Positions 53,084 through 61,977 of a stretch of DNA of 64,000 nucleotides are shown in pieces. Position 1 is the stretch's first letter. The number at the start of each line of letters is the position of its first letter. The notes below the pieces were generated by a model that did no database searches, was not told the DNA's origin, and saw only the letters and a program-made list of their open reading frames with translations. The stretch lies in NCBI RefSeq assembly GCF_000024465.1, contig NC_014010.1:2331001-2395000 (forward strand), written 5' to 3'. This DNA comes from Candidatus Puniceispirillum marinum IMCC1322 (GTDB lineage: Bacteria > Pseudomonadota > Alphaproteobacteria > Puniceispirillales > Puniceispirillaceae). The translations under genes and the position numbers were made by a program.

Positions 53084-55504
53084 ATGGCTGACATGGTCTC
53101 ACATGCAAAGGTGGTTGTTATTGGCGGCGGCGTTGTTGGCTGTTCGATCCTGTTCCATCTGGCAAAATTTGGCTGGAAAGACGTGGTGTTGCTTGAACGT
53201 AATGAGCTGACATCTGGTTCAAGCTGGCATGCGGCAGGTCAAATTCATACGATCAGTTCCGACCCGAATATTTCACGCCTGCAAGGCTATACAATCAATC
53301 TTTATAAGGAAATTGAGGAAACCTCTGGCCATTCGGTTGGCATGCATAATACAGGTGGTTTCTATCTGGCCTCTAATCCTGATTGGTATGATTATCTCAA
53401 GCGCGAACGGTCCAAAGCGCGCTATATGGGTCTTGATCAGGAATTCATCTCGATCGAAGAAGTTGCCGAACGCCATCCCCTGATTGATCCCAGCCACTAT
53501 CTTGCGGCTTTATGGGATCCGCTTGATGGCGATATTGATCCGTCTGGCGTCACCTATGCCTATGCTAAATCCGCCCGCGTTCATGGGGCAAAATATTACA
53601 CGCATACGCCGGTGATTGAAACCAACCAGCGCCCCGATGGTAGCTGGGATGTGGTCACCGAAAAAGGCACCATCAATGCGGAAATGATTGTTAATGCGGG
53701 TGGCCTATGGGCGCGCGAAGTTGGTCATCTGGCAGGGTTGCATCTGCCGGTTCAGCCGATGGAGCATCATTATCTGATAACCGAGGATATTCCCGAAATC
53801 ACCGCCCGCAGCGAACGCCTACCAGCAGGCATTGATTATGAAGGCAATATCTATTTCCGACAGGAACGTGGCGGGATGTTGCTGGGCACCTATGAACCAC
53901 GGGCAACGCCGTGGTCGCTGGCTGGCACCCCACAGTCATTTGGCCATGAATTGCTCGAACCAAAGCTCGATAATATCGCTGACAGGCTGGAAATTGGCTT
54001 TGAGCGCATTCCGGCATTAGCCGAGGCTGGGATTAAGAACATCATCAATGGTCCCTTTACCTTTGGGCCAGATGGTAATCCGATGATTGGGCCGGTGCCG
54101 GGCATGACCAATTACTGGGTCGCGGTTGGCGTTATGGCGGGCTTTTGCCAGGGTGGTGGTGTTGGTCTGTGTATGGCTGAATGGATGATGGATGGCGAAC
54201 CGTCGATTGACGTGTGGGCTATGGATGTGGCGCGCTTTGGTGATTATGCAACGCCGCATTGGGGCACCGTCAAATCATCGGAAAATTACGAACGCCGTTT
54301 TGTCATGACGTTTCCTAATGAGACCTTGCCAAAAGGGCGGCGGCAACAGACAACAGCTCTTTATGACCGGCTGGTATCACGCGGGGCGGTAATGGGTGAT
54401 TCGCATGGGCTGGAAAATGCCCTTTGGTTTGCAAATGATGCCGATGATGCCCACGAAGATCCAACATTCAGGCGTTCACGTGCGCATGATTATGTGGCTG
54501 CCGAAGTGGCGGCGGTACGACATGATGTTGGCGCCATCGAGGTTGCCAATTTCGCCAAACATGAATTCACCGGCACTGGCGCGCGTGCGTTTCTGGATTA
54601 TATGCTTGCGGGCCGTGTGCCAAAGCCGGGCCGGTTGCAACTGACCCCGATGCTGACGCCAAAGGGCAAGCTATATGGTGATATGACAGTTGCTTGTCTT
54701 GCCGAAGATCATTTCTATCTATTCGGTTCGGGGGCAGCCCAAAATATGCACCGGCGTTGGTTTGAATCACATCTTCCAGATAGCGCTGTCAGCTATGCAA
54801 ATCGATCTGATGCGTGGCATGGTATTGCCATCTCGGGGCCGAAGTCACGAACACTTCTGCAACGCCTTGTGCGCGAAGATGTTGGTGCCGATGCGTTGGC
54901 TTTTCGTGATGTGCGGCAGACCTTTGTGGCTGGTGTGCCCGCCATGCTGCTGCGCATATCCTTTTCTGGTGAGCTCGGTTATGAAATCTATGTTGCCCCG
55001 CAATATCAGCTTCGTTTGTTTGAAGCGATCGAAGAGGCAGGTCAGGATCTTGGGCTTCGGCTTTATGGAAGCCGGGCTTTGATGTCGCTACGGTTGGAAA
55101 AGAACTGGGGGGCATGGACATTGGATTTCCGGCCTGATTTCACCGCCGCTGAATCTGGGCTGGATGCTTTCATCCATTGGGACAAGGATTTTATCGGCAA
55201 GGCTGCCGCTATGGCTGAGGCCAAAACGGGTCCGGCAAAAAAGCTGGTGATGATGACCATCGATACAGATGATATTGATGTTTCAAATGACGAAGCCATT
55301 TTTGCCAATGGCGAGGCTGTGGGTTATGTCAGCTCGGGTGGTTTTGCGCATCATGTCGGCAAATCAATGGCATTCGGCTATGTGCCAAGCGCATTGGTTG
55401 CTGATGGTGCCGAACTGCATGTCGAAATTCTTGGCAACCTATGTCCAGCCAGAATAGAAACGACACCTCTATATGATGCAAATGGCGGAAAAATGCGGGG
55501 TTAA
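53084..55504 (+). CDS. Dimethylglycine/sarcosine dehydrogenase-like FAD-folate enzyme
   Basis: An 806-residue two-domain protein. The N-terminal ~400 residues are a DAO-type flavoprotein (KVVVIGGGVVGCSILFHLA) with the covalent-FAD His in TSGSSWHAAGQ. The C-terminal ~400 residues are a GcvT-like folate domain ending in FSGELGYEIYV, a KNWGAWTLDFRPDFTAAESGL loop and a barrel. It oxidatively demethylates an N-methylated glycine and passes formaldehyde to tetrahydrofolate. The GGGGGTGG before ATG 53084 sets the start. With dmdA and ltaE it forms a one-carbon block. Exact substrate unknown. Confidence 0.87.
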   Translation: MADMVSHAKVVVIGGGVVGCSILFHLAKFGWKDVVLLERNELTSGSSWHAAGQIHTISSDPNISRLQGYTINLYKEIEETSGHSVGMHNTGGFYLASNPDWYDYLKRERSKARYMGLDQEFISIEEVAERHPLIDPSHYLAALWDPLDGDIDPSGVTYAYAKSARVHGAKYYTHTPVIETNQRPDGSWDVVTEKGTINAEMIVNAGGLWAREVGHLAGLHLPVQPMEHHYLITEDIPEITARSERLPAGIDYEGNIYFRQERGGMLLGTYEPRATPWSLAGTPQSFGHELLEPKLDNIADRLEIGFERIPALAEAGIKNIINGPFTFGPDGNPMIGPVPGMTNYWVAVGVMAGFCQGGGVGLCMAEWMMDGEPSIDVWAMDVARFGDYATPHWGTVKSSENYERRFVMTFPNETLPKGRRQQTTALYDRLVSRGAVMGDSHGLENALWFANDADDAHEDPTFRRSRAHDYVAAEVAAVRHDVGAIEVANFAKHEFTGTGARAFLDYMLAGRVPKPGRLQLTPMLTPKGKLYGDMTVACLAEDHFYLFGSGAAQNMHRRWFESHLPDSAVSYANRSDAWHGIAISGPKSRTLLQRLVREDVGADALAFRDVRQTFVAGVPAMLLRISFSGELGYEIYVAPQYQLRLFEAIEEAGQDLGLRLYGSRALMSLRLEKNWGAWTLDFRPDFTAAESGLDAFIHWDKDFIGKAAAMAEAKTGPAKKLVMMTIDTDDIDVSNDEAIFANGEAVGYVSSGGFAHHVGKSMAFGYVPSALVADGAELHVEILGNLCPARIETTPLYDANGGKMRG

Positions 55505-55719
55505 GCATCATCCAATCGAAGCGAAGTGCAGATTGATAAGATGATCGCGGGTTATATAAGCATCATCCAATCGAAGCGAAGTGCAGATTGATAAGATGAT
55601 CGCGGGTTATATAAGCATCATCCAATCGAAGCGAAGTGCAGATTGATAAGATGATCGCGCTTTAATACAAGCATCATCCAATTGAAGCGAAGTGCAGATT
55701 GATAAGATGAGCATCATCC
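55503..55719. repeat. Tandem 55-bp hairpin-forming repeats
   Basis: Copies start at 55503, 55558, 55613 and 55669 (periods 55, 55 and 56 bp). The first two are identical, the third differs at its end, and the fourth is truncated near 55712 and followed by another GCATCATCC. Within each, ATCATC pairs with GATGAT, and CAATC with GATTG, around a 13-nt loop with an ATAA bulge. In copy four CAATC becomes CAATT, which still pairs by G-U. Copy one supplies the last two bases of the upstream stop codon. Confidence 0.92.
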
Positions 55720-55852
55720 GCCGGATAAAGTGGTTCAGATATAGTCTAAAACCCATACCAAAGACAAAAGCCGCCCCTGACGGAGCGGCTTTATCATGAT
55801 AGGTGGCATTGTCTAACCGACACTGCCAATTGGTTTTACAGCCAACTTTATT
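55505..55852. other. 348-bp spacer between the dehydrogenase and cspA
   Basis: Holds the 55-bp tandem repeats (to about 55719) and the rho-independent terminator; no open frame is visible here. Confidence 0.7.
55767..55792 (-). terminator. Terminator of the cold-shock gene, possibly bidirectional
   Basis: Stem AAAGCCGC with GCGGCTTT, 8 bp, around a 10-nt loop. Read on the minus strand it ends in TTTTGTC; on the plus strand in TTTATC. It lies 60 bp beyond the cspA stop and also ends the rightward transcript after the repeats. Confidence 0.75.
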
Positions 55853-56062
55853 TTATTCTACAACTTCAAGATTTACGGCGGCCATTTTGCCGTTACGCTG
55901 TTCTTCAAGCTCATAAGTTACTTTTTGACCTTCGTTCAGACCGTTCAGGCCTGAATTCTGGACAGCGGTGATGTGAACAAATACATCATTGCCAGAATCA
56001 TCAGGATCGATGAAACCGTAACCTTTTTGGGTGTTAAACCATTTAACAGTGCCTTGTGACAT
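55853..56062 (-). CDS. cspA: Cold-shock protein, CspA family
   Basis: A 69-residue single-stranded nucleic-acid-binding OB-fold protein: GTVKWFNTQKGYGFIDPDD with RNP1, DVFVHITAVQNSG with RNP2. It acts as an RNA chaperone. ATG 56062 (MSQGTVKWF) is chosen over one 21 bp earlier by family length and a GGAG upstream. The following terminator is at 55767-55792. Confidence 0.95.
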   Translation of the reverse strand: MSQGTVKWFNTQKGYGFIDPDDSGNDVFVHITAVQNSGLNGLNEGQKVTYELEEQRNGKMAAVNLEVVE

Positions 56063-56330
56063 TCTATTAGTCTCCAACTTCAAACCAAACCTGCCGATGG
56101 TTTAGTATCTCAAATTGTTATGTGGTTTCATTGTTGCTTTACGCAAATGCGAAAAAAGCCCAAAAAAACCCTCGGCACATAACATATGGGTGGCATGTGC
56201 CCCAATGTCAATTGTTTTATGCGTAGTAAAGAGCTTGGCAATTATACTAGATACGCCTATGAAAGATATTGCTGTGGTCAATTCTTTGTATTTTTCCTGC
56301 AGATGTTATCTCTTTGAAAGTTTGTCGCCG

Positions 56331-57269
56331 ATGGCCCCAGAAAATTCCAATGTGCGTGGCGCCATGCCCGGAACAGTGTCTCAATCCCATAACCTGCAAA
56401 CGCGCGGCATCATATTTGCGATCGCCGCAGGGTTTTTATGGGGTGTTCTGCCGATCTATATCAACAGTGTGAATGCCATCACACCTTATGAAATAGTCGC
56501 GCATCGTGCTATTTGGTCTGCGGTTCTTCTGGCCGCGTTAATGCCGTTCTTGGGTGGCTTTGGCCAGGTCATAACCTTGCTTCGCCAGCGCAAGCTTCAA
56601 TTAGGTTTGGGGGCAACGACGGTTTTGGTTGGCATAAACTGGTCTGTTTTTATCTATTCTGTGCAAAGTGGACAGATTGTGCAGGCGGCGCTTGGCTATT
56701 TTATTTATCCGCTTGTCGCACTATTGCTTGGTGTTCTGATGCTGGGGGAACGTCTAGACCGGATGGGCTGGCTGGCGATCGCGCTGGTAGCCTGTGGTGT
56801 CATAGCGAAAAGCACATTTGCTGGCGAGCCCCCAGTTATAGCGCTGTTTCTGGCAGTAACCTTCGGTTTATATGCCGTGACGCACAAGAAATTAGGCATC
56901 GATCCGGTCAAAGCCCTGTTTGTTGAATCGGCATTATTATTACCTATCGGTGTTGCCTATCTCTGGTGGCTTACCGATCAAGGCCTCCCGATCTTTTTTG
57001 GCGGTGGGGCGATCAATATATCATTAGCGGTGCTGGCGGGTTTATTTACAATTCTACCGCTATTGTTCTTTCACGCGGGAAACCGCGCTCTGACAATGTC
57101 CATGTCGAGTTTGCTATTCTATTTCAATCCTACAACCCAGCTCATGGTTGGCATCTTTATATATGATTCGCCCTTCACCATGGCCGATGCCGTTACTTTC
57201 GGACTGATATGGGTCGGAATAGCTGTATATTTTGCTACCCGACCCCGTACGCCTAGACCAGTGGTCTAA
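56331..57269 (+). CDS. rarD: EamA-family permease, RarD type
   Basis: A 10-helix inner-membrane protein of about 312 residues. RGIIFAIAAGFLWGVLPIYINSVNAITPYEIVAHRAIWS at the start and a C-terminal SSLLFYFNPTTQLMVGIFIYDSPF are RarD landmarks. Function is poorly known; amino acid or metabolite export is usual in EamA. ATG 56331 is preferred, 56367 and 56259 are possible. The stop overlaps that of the convergent cyclophilin gene. Confidence 0.85.
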   Translation: MAPENSNVRGAMPGTVSQSHNLQTRGIIFAIAAGFLWGVLPIYINSVNAITPYEIVAHRAIWSAVLLAALMPFLGGFGQVITLLRQRKLQLGLGATTVLVGINWSVFIYSVQSGQIVQAALGYFIYPLVALLLGVLMLGERLDRMGWLAIALVACGVIAKSTFAGEPPVIALFLAVTFGLYAVTHKKLGIDPVKALFVESALLLPIGVAYLWWLTDQGLPIFFGGGAINISLAVLAGLFTILPLLFFHAGNRALTMSMSSLLFYFNPTTQLMVGIFIYDSPFTMADAVTFGLIWVGIAVYFATRPRTPRPVV

Positions 57270-57781
57270 TCCAGCATCCGTGCCGAGACAATTTTGTCTG
57301 CTGTTGCAGGTGGTTCGCCAACGGCTAGTTTTTTGACAATATCCATGCCGCGTTCTACCTGGCCCCATACTGTATATTGTCCAGTCAAATGACTACATCC
57401 ATCAAAACAGATGAAAAACTGGCTATCAGCACTGTTTGGGTTCATCGCACGCGCCATGCCGACGGTGCCTTCACGATATTGATAATCGGTGAATTCAGCG
57501 TCAAGATTTGTACCTGAACCACCCATGCCGGTACCTGTTGGGTCACCCGTTTGTGCCATAAAGCCGGGAATCACGCGGTGAAAGATAATGCCATCATAAA
57601 ATCCGTCATTCACCAATTCGGTGATCCGGGCAACATGGTTAGGCGCCACATCAGGCAGCATCGTGATTTCAACTTGCCCCTGGCTTGTTTCAAGAAGCAT
57701 TGTTTCGCCTGCGACGGCGTCATTTTGAGTACTCATCAATAAAAATCCAATTCCAACTAGGGATACAAAAAAAGTGCGCAT
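57266..57781 (-). CDS. Peptidyl-prolyl cis-trans isomerase, cyclophilin type
   Basis: A 171-residue cyclophilin that speeds proline isomerisation. The signal peptide (~22 residues) predicts a periplasmic enzyme. YDGIIFHRVIPGFMAQTGDPTGTGMGG and SQFFICF carry the active-site Arg, Phe and Gln, and a compact loop follows. AAGGA before ATG 57781 sets the start. It may be cotranscribed with the upstream stress-protein gene, 22 bp away. Confidence 0.92.
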   Translation of the reverse strand: MRTFFVSLVGIGFLLMSTQNDAVAGETMLLETSQGQVEITMLPDVAPNHVARITELVNDGFYDGIIFHRVIPGFMAQTGDPTGTGMGGSGTNLDAEFTDYQYREGTVGMARAMNPNSADSQFFICFDGCSHLTGQYTVWGQVERGMDIVKKLAVGEPPATADKIVSARMLD

Positions 57782-57803
57782 AAGATAATCCTTGTTAGCG
57801 AGC

Positions 57804-58286
57804 CTAGAAAAGGGCGTCAATCTGTTCGTCAGTCAAGTTACCAGGTACAACCGTAATCGGTACGCGACAACTTGAAGCACCGCGTGTCACCATGAATGAA
57901 ATAAGCGGGCCAGCTGTTTCCGAGTTTGTGTCGGCGCCAAGCACAAGCAAGCTGATATCGGTTTCCTCACTGATAAGGCTCAGTAATTCGTCACGAATAT
58001 CACCTTCACGAACATATAATATAGGCGTGCTGTTGGTAAGCTGTTGAACATATTCGGCATGTATCGACATTTTTTCTTCGGCCGCTTCGCGGGCTTCGGC
58101 CCGCATCAATTCGCCAACGCCGGCAAAATATTCGAACTCGGATGGCGCTATGCAATAAAGCAAGGCAACCTTGCCTCCGACCGCATCGGCGCGGCCACAG
58201 GCAAACTGCAATGCCTGATGCATTTCCTCGCTATCATCAACGACCACAAGAAAAACAGGGTCCTGCTTCTTTTTTGTTTTAGCCAA
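57804..58286 (-). CDS. Universal stress protein (UspA family), TTG start
   Basis: A 160-residue protein with VFLVVVDDSEEMHQALQFACGRA at the start and a C-terminal SLLVLGADTN, VTRGASSCRVPITVVPG block that resembles the ATP-binding G-2x-G-9x-GS/T loop but incompletely. GGAGGT at 58291-58296, five bases before TTG 58286, points to this start; the longer frame to 58337 also begins with TTG but has no ribosome site. The gene precedes the cyclophilin. Confidence 0.85.
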   Translation of the reverse strand: MAKTKKKQDPVFLVVVDDSEEMHQALQFACGRADAVGGKVALLYCIAPSEFEYFAGVGELMRAEAREAAEEKMSIHAEYVQQLTNSTPILYVREGDIRDELLSLISEETDISLLVLGADTNSETAGPLISFMVTRGASSCRVPITVVPGNLTDEQIDALF

Positions 58287-58434
58287 GGTTACCTCCGAAA
58301 AACTGGCAGCTTCATCATCTGAAAAAGCCACAGGCAAGATTACATGCAGTTGTAGAATTTGACCAGTAGTTGTTGGACAGTCCCGTTATGGTATCATTCA
58401 TGCAGACGTTCTTTTTTTCTGGCTATTTTTCTGG

Positions 58435-59250
58435 CTATTTTTTCCGGAACGCTGCTGCAGCCAGCCAGCCCGAGGCAATCGCAAAGATAACGGCAAATAA
58501 ACCGTAAAAGAACGAAAATTCATGCGCCATATTATAGATCGTGGCACTGAGTCCACCTTTTCTTATGGCAATACTTGTTGTGTCCTCGCTTAATGGCACG
58601 CCATCTCGTAAATGTATGATCCGCACCTCATACTGGCCGGAATGCACATTCGATGGCAGGTCAATCACGCTGCGGAACAAAGCCCCTTCCTTGAGGGCGA
58701 TAGTATCTGTTGTGGCACCCCATAGTCCAAGCGCACGCATATTCGCTACGAGCTCACCAACCATGCCATTGACTGTTGGCATCGCCAGCCCAGTCTCCTG
58801 TGGGTCTTTTTCGGGGGTTATTTGCAAGGCCAGATTGGTGGCCCCCACACCAAGATCTTGCAAGGTGGCCTCATTGGCAATCTTGGCCAGGTCACGCGTT
58901 GCCAAAATCTGATAGAAGCTTGGTGTTTTGGTCCAGATATTGGTTTCAACATTTATCCAGATGCCCGCGACCTTGCTTTTGCGGCGCTGGGCTATGTGGG
59001 CATCAGGGCCACGCACAACGATGATGATATCGTCGCCTTGCATGCCATCAACAGCACCGAATAATAATAACTCTGTGCCATGAAAATCACTTTCGATCGA
59101 AACCGTATTTTCGGACAAATCGGCAACAAGCTTACCGTTAACTGCGTGGGCTGAGATCGTACCAAAGCTAACCGAAAGAATCGTGAACAGCCACAGCATG
59201 AATGTCATCTGGCTAGGGATTTTATAATTGTGCGGATATGGTCTGATCAT
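58435..59250 (-). CDS. TIGR02186-family membrane protein
   Basis: A 271-residue protein: a signal peptide (~34 residues, ending AHA), a periplasmic beta-rich domain (ENTVSIESDFHGTELLLFGAV, DIIIVVRGPD, AGIWINVET) and one C-terminal helix. This family of alphaproteobacteria has no known function and is nearly always next to a TauE gene. The ATG overlaps the stop of the TauE gene by 4 bp, so they are translated together and may form a complex. Confidence 0.85.
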   Translation of the reverse strand: MIRPYPHNYKIPSQMTFMLWLFTILSVSFGTISAHAVNGKLVADLSENTVSIESDFHGTELLLFGAVDGMQGDDIIIVVRGPDAHIAQRRKSKVAGIWINVETNIWTKTPSFYQILATRDLAKIANEATLQDLGVGATNLALQITPEKDPQETGLAMPTVNGMVGELVANMRALGLWGATTDTIALKEGALFRSVIDLPSNVHSGQYEVRIIHLRDGVPLSEDTTSIAIRKGGLSATIYNMAHEFSFFYGLFAVIFAIASGWLAAAAFRKK

Positions 59251-60161
59251 TTCAGCAACTCCACCGAATAGAGGCTGGCGGGTTGTAAAGCCAGATCAAA
59301 GCCCAGCTTTATACAAACAGCAATGACCATCAATGCGAGCAGGCCGCGTAATTGTTCGCCGCGTAATTTTGCTCCGGCGCGGGTGCCGAACTGGGCACCG
59401 ATCACAGCGCCGAATAGCAACAGGCCAGCCAGAACAAAATCAACAGTTTGCGTCTGAACGGACTGCAAAACCGTCACATTGGCTGTCACAAAGATAATCT
59501 GGAATAGCGAGGTGCCAACCACAACAGCCGTTGGCATACCCAGTATATAGATCATCGCAGGTACCATTATAAAGCCGCCACCCACACCCATAATGGCGGC
59601 TAGCACACCCACGAAAGCCCCTATGCCAAGGGGAAGCAAGGCTGAAATATAGAGTTTTGAGCGCCGAAACCGCATTTTGAAGGGCAGGCCATGCAACCAG
59701 TTATGCTGATGCAATTTACCACGTGCCGCGCCTGGCTGGCGGGTGCGCAATATGGCGCGTACACTTTCGACAAGCATCAGGCTACCCACGATGCCTAGCA
59801 GAACAACATAGGATAGTTTGATAACCAGATCAATCTGGCCAAGTTCACGCAGAAAGGCAAACAGGAACACGCCAAGGGTAGACCCAATCACACCACCAAC
59901 CAGCAGGATGGTGCCCATTTTAAAGTCAACATTGCTACGGCGCATATGTGCCAGCACGCCGGAAACCGACGAGGCAACAATCTGGTTGGCTTCGGTGGCC
60001 ACAGCCACAACAGGCGGCACGCCAAAGAAAATCAACAGTGGCGTCATAAGAAAGCCACCACCAACACCAAAAAGCCCCGATAGAAAACCAACACCACCAC
60101 CAAGCCCGATGATGATTCCGATATGCATCGAAATTTCTGCAATAGGAAGATAAATATACAT
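59247..60161 (-). CDS. TauE/SafE-family permease
   Basis: A 304-residue eight-helix membrane protein with the duplicated motif GGGVGFLSGLFGVGGGFLMTPLLIFFG (N-terminal) and GVLAAIMGVGGGFIMVPAMIYILG (near residue 200). It is predicted to export sulfite, thiosulfate or related anions. The downstream TIGR02186 gene is translationally coupled; a cysteine-free ArsR gene lies 246 bp upstream in the same direction. Substrate is unknown. Confidence 0.87.
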   Translation of the reverse strand: MYIYLPIAEISMHIGIIIGLGGGVGFLSGLFGVGGGFLMTPLLIFFGVPPVVAVATEANQIVASSVSGVLAHMRRSNVDFKMGTILLVGGVIGSTLGVFLFAFLRELGQIDLVIKLSYVVLLGIVGSLMLVESVRAILRTRQPGAARGKLHQHNWLHGLPFKMRFRRSKLYISALLPLGIGAFVGVLAAIMGVGGGFIMVPAMIYILGMPTAVVVGTSLFQIIFVTANVTVLQSVQTQTVDFVLAGLLLFGAVIGAQFGTRAGAKLRGEQLRGLLALMVIAVCIKLGFDLALQPASLYSVELLK

Positions 60162-60378
60162 CTATATGTAACGCCAGATCATATGCTAATGTTCAAAGAT
60201 GCGTTGCTTGCACAGCCATAGCATCTCTTGCGCCATCGTGTTGCACAAATAATAACGCTATTCAACTCAAATTATATACTTATCGTCGCGTTGTTTATTT
60301 TACATATGTAAAAATAAACAGAAACAGCCCCATTTATGGAGCCATAACGTCTGAAACATATGTCATACGTTAAATATG

Positions 60379-60412
60379 TTAGTGCAGATTTATTAGTGCA
60401 AATCCATTAGTG
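60379..60412. repeat. Three TTAGTG repeats at 14-bp spacing
   Basis: TTAGTG recurs three times at 14-bp steps (starting about 60379, 60393 and 60407) at the 3' end of the ArsR gene, overlapping its stop codon on the minus strand. It lies upstream of the TauE gene and could be an operator, but the repeats are short. Confidence 0.35.
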
Positions 60413-60736
60413 TCGGGTTTTTCTCATTGCGGGGTCGTCAATATAGATATGAGTCAGCAAACGTAGAATGCGCAATACATCAGCATCCTCAATCGAATAA
60501 TAGATGGTTTGCGACGCGCGGCGGGTACGTACAATATTTGCTCGTCGCAACCGCCCTAGATGTTGTGATAAAGCCGACTGGCTGAGTGTGGCAATAATTT
60601 CCTCAAGCTCGGAAACCGATCTTTCCTGTCCGTCGGCAAGTTCATTGAGAATGCGCAAACGCTTGGAATTACCCATAGCGCGCAGAATCATTGTTGCCTT
60701 AGATTGTTCGGTTTCTAAGTCAGGTAAGCGAGCCAT
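60407..60736 (-). CDS. ArsR-family winged-helix regulator without cysteines
   Basis: A 109-residue regulator. Visible: ILRAMGNSKRLRILNELADG, SVSELEEIIATLSQSALSQHLGRLRRANIVRTRRASQTIYYSI (recognition helix and wing). The segment where metal sensors have CVC reads SVSELEE and the protein contains no Cys at all, so neither metal thiolate nor BigR/SqrR-type persulfide sensing is possible by the known mechanism. AGGAGG before ATG 60736 fixes the start. It may control the TauE-TIGR02186 pair. Confidence 0.88.
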   Translation of the reverse strand: MARLPDLETEQSKATMILRAMGNSKRLRILNELADGQERSVSELEEIIATLSQSALSQHLGRLRRANIVRTRRASQTIYYSIEDADVLRILRLLTHIYIDDPAMRKTRH

Positions 60737-60895
60737 GAATTTTCCTCCTAGCGAGTTAAAGCCCAAGATATGGCGGCGATTCCCCTTATCCACCCACTAA
60801 TATATCGCAAAAAGGTTATTAAACCGTTAAAGACTATATGAAAAATGCATTGTTTTTAATATGTGAACGCTGTTTTGTCAGATTATGCACCAAGG

Positions 60896-61705
60896 CTAGA
60901 TAATGGGCTGATGTTCGGGGTCGGTGATACAGGCAACGCTTAATACCCGATAATTCTGTGGGCGATCTGATGCGGGGGCGAGGGGATAGATCAGACGATG
61001 AAAATGATGCTGGATATGTCCGGGGATGGTTCCGGTTTGTGTGTCTGGCATTTTTATGTGGCCATGGTGATAAAGTGGGGATTTCAGGGCAAAGGCTGTT
61101 TCATAAAGGATGCTGAGCCAATATTCTGCATCTTTAGGAAGACATTCATCAAGCGCATCTCCCTTTTCGATGGTGGCGTTTGGCCATGAAAATTGTGGGG
61201 GAATCGAGAGAAAACATAATCGCATCGACATGGTTTGTCCGATGGATACAAGATTTTTGATATTGGCATCAATCACCTGCATCAATGCTGACGGCACGTC
61301 CTTGCCAAGCAGATTGAGACGCGCCAGTGGCATTAATTCTTCTGGCAGATCATATTTGTCTAAATTGGCATGCGAGAAAAGTTCCAGATGACTTTTAAAA
61401 ATTATGTCGGGTTCTGCTTCCAGCGCTTTGATTGCCATTCGTGCGATCGTGATAAAGACATCCTGCGGCGTCTGGTTGCTTGTATTGATGTTGGCACCTG
61501 ACAGGCTCATCAAGCCAGACGCTGATCTTAAGGTGCGAATCAGGCTTATTAGCGCGGGTAGTTCTGGTTTATCGTCAAAGAAAATTGAAAATTCCTGATT
61601 CGTGCGTGTCACATATACACCGCCTTCTGGCGTTGCGTTACTTTCTGATGACTGAACAACGCCCTTTTTATTTATCAATATTTCTGAACGCATTACTTTT
61701 CGCAT
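60896..61705 (-). CDS. Hypothetical protein, possible PAS-like C-terminus
   Basis: A 269-residue soluble protein I do not recognise. There is no signal peptide or membrane segment. Two Cys and many His occur in the C-terminal half (LYHHGHIKMPDT, IQHHFHRLIYPLA). The end, HRLIYPLAP then YRVLSVACI, faintly recalls the PAS_5 pattern of alphaproteobacterial signalling proteins, but the match is weak. It is alone: 190 bp from the ArsR gene and preceded by a 271-bp AT-rich spacer. Confidence 0.6.
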   Translation of the reverse strand: MRKVMRSEILINKKGVVQSSESNATPEGGVYVTRTNQEFSIFFDDKPELPALISLIRTLRSASGLMSLSGANINTSNQTPQDVFITIARMAIKALEAEPDIIFKSHLELFSHANLDKYDLPEELMPLARLNLLGKDVPSALMQVIDANIKNLVSIGQTMSMRLCFLSIPPQFSWPNATIEKGDALDECLPKDAEYWLSILYETAFALKSPLYHHGHIKMPDTQTGTIPGHIQHHFHRLIYPLAPASDRPQNYRVLSVACITDPEHQPII

Positions 61706-61977
61706 GATTTCAATAGCATCATTAGCTTATGCTTGTTCCCAAATTTTAAACGTGTTTTGTTTTTTTCACGTTGCTTAGTTGCATTATGGTTTTATTTCGT
61801 TCCATCTAGTATGTGAGTATTTTTAAAACCCACATGCAAAAATAAAAAAATTAATAAAAACAGATACAAAGCCAACATCACATAGTTTCTATGCTATAGT
61901 GTCGCAGAAAAAGATTTACAAAAGGTTAGCAACACAAAAATAAATTTTTTGACGGTAAAATCCTGATATTATGACTC

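Noticed and set aside
55503-55719. Direct repeats considered as a CRISPR array
   Set aside because: Copies are contiguous with no unique spacers and no cas genes occur in the window.
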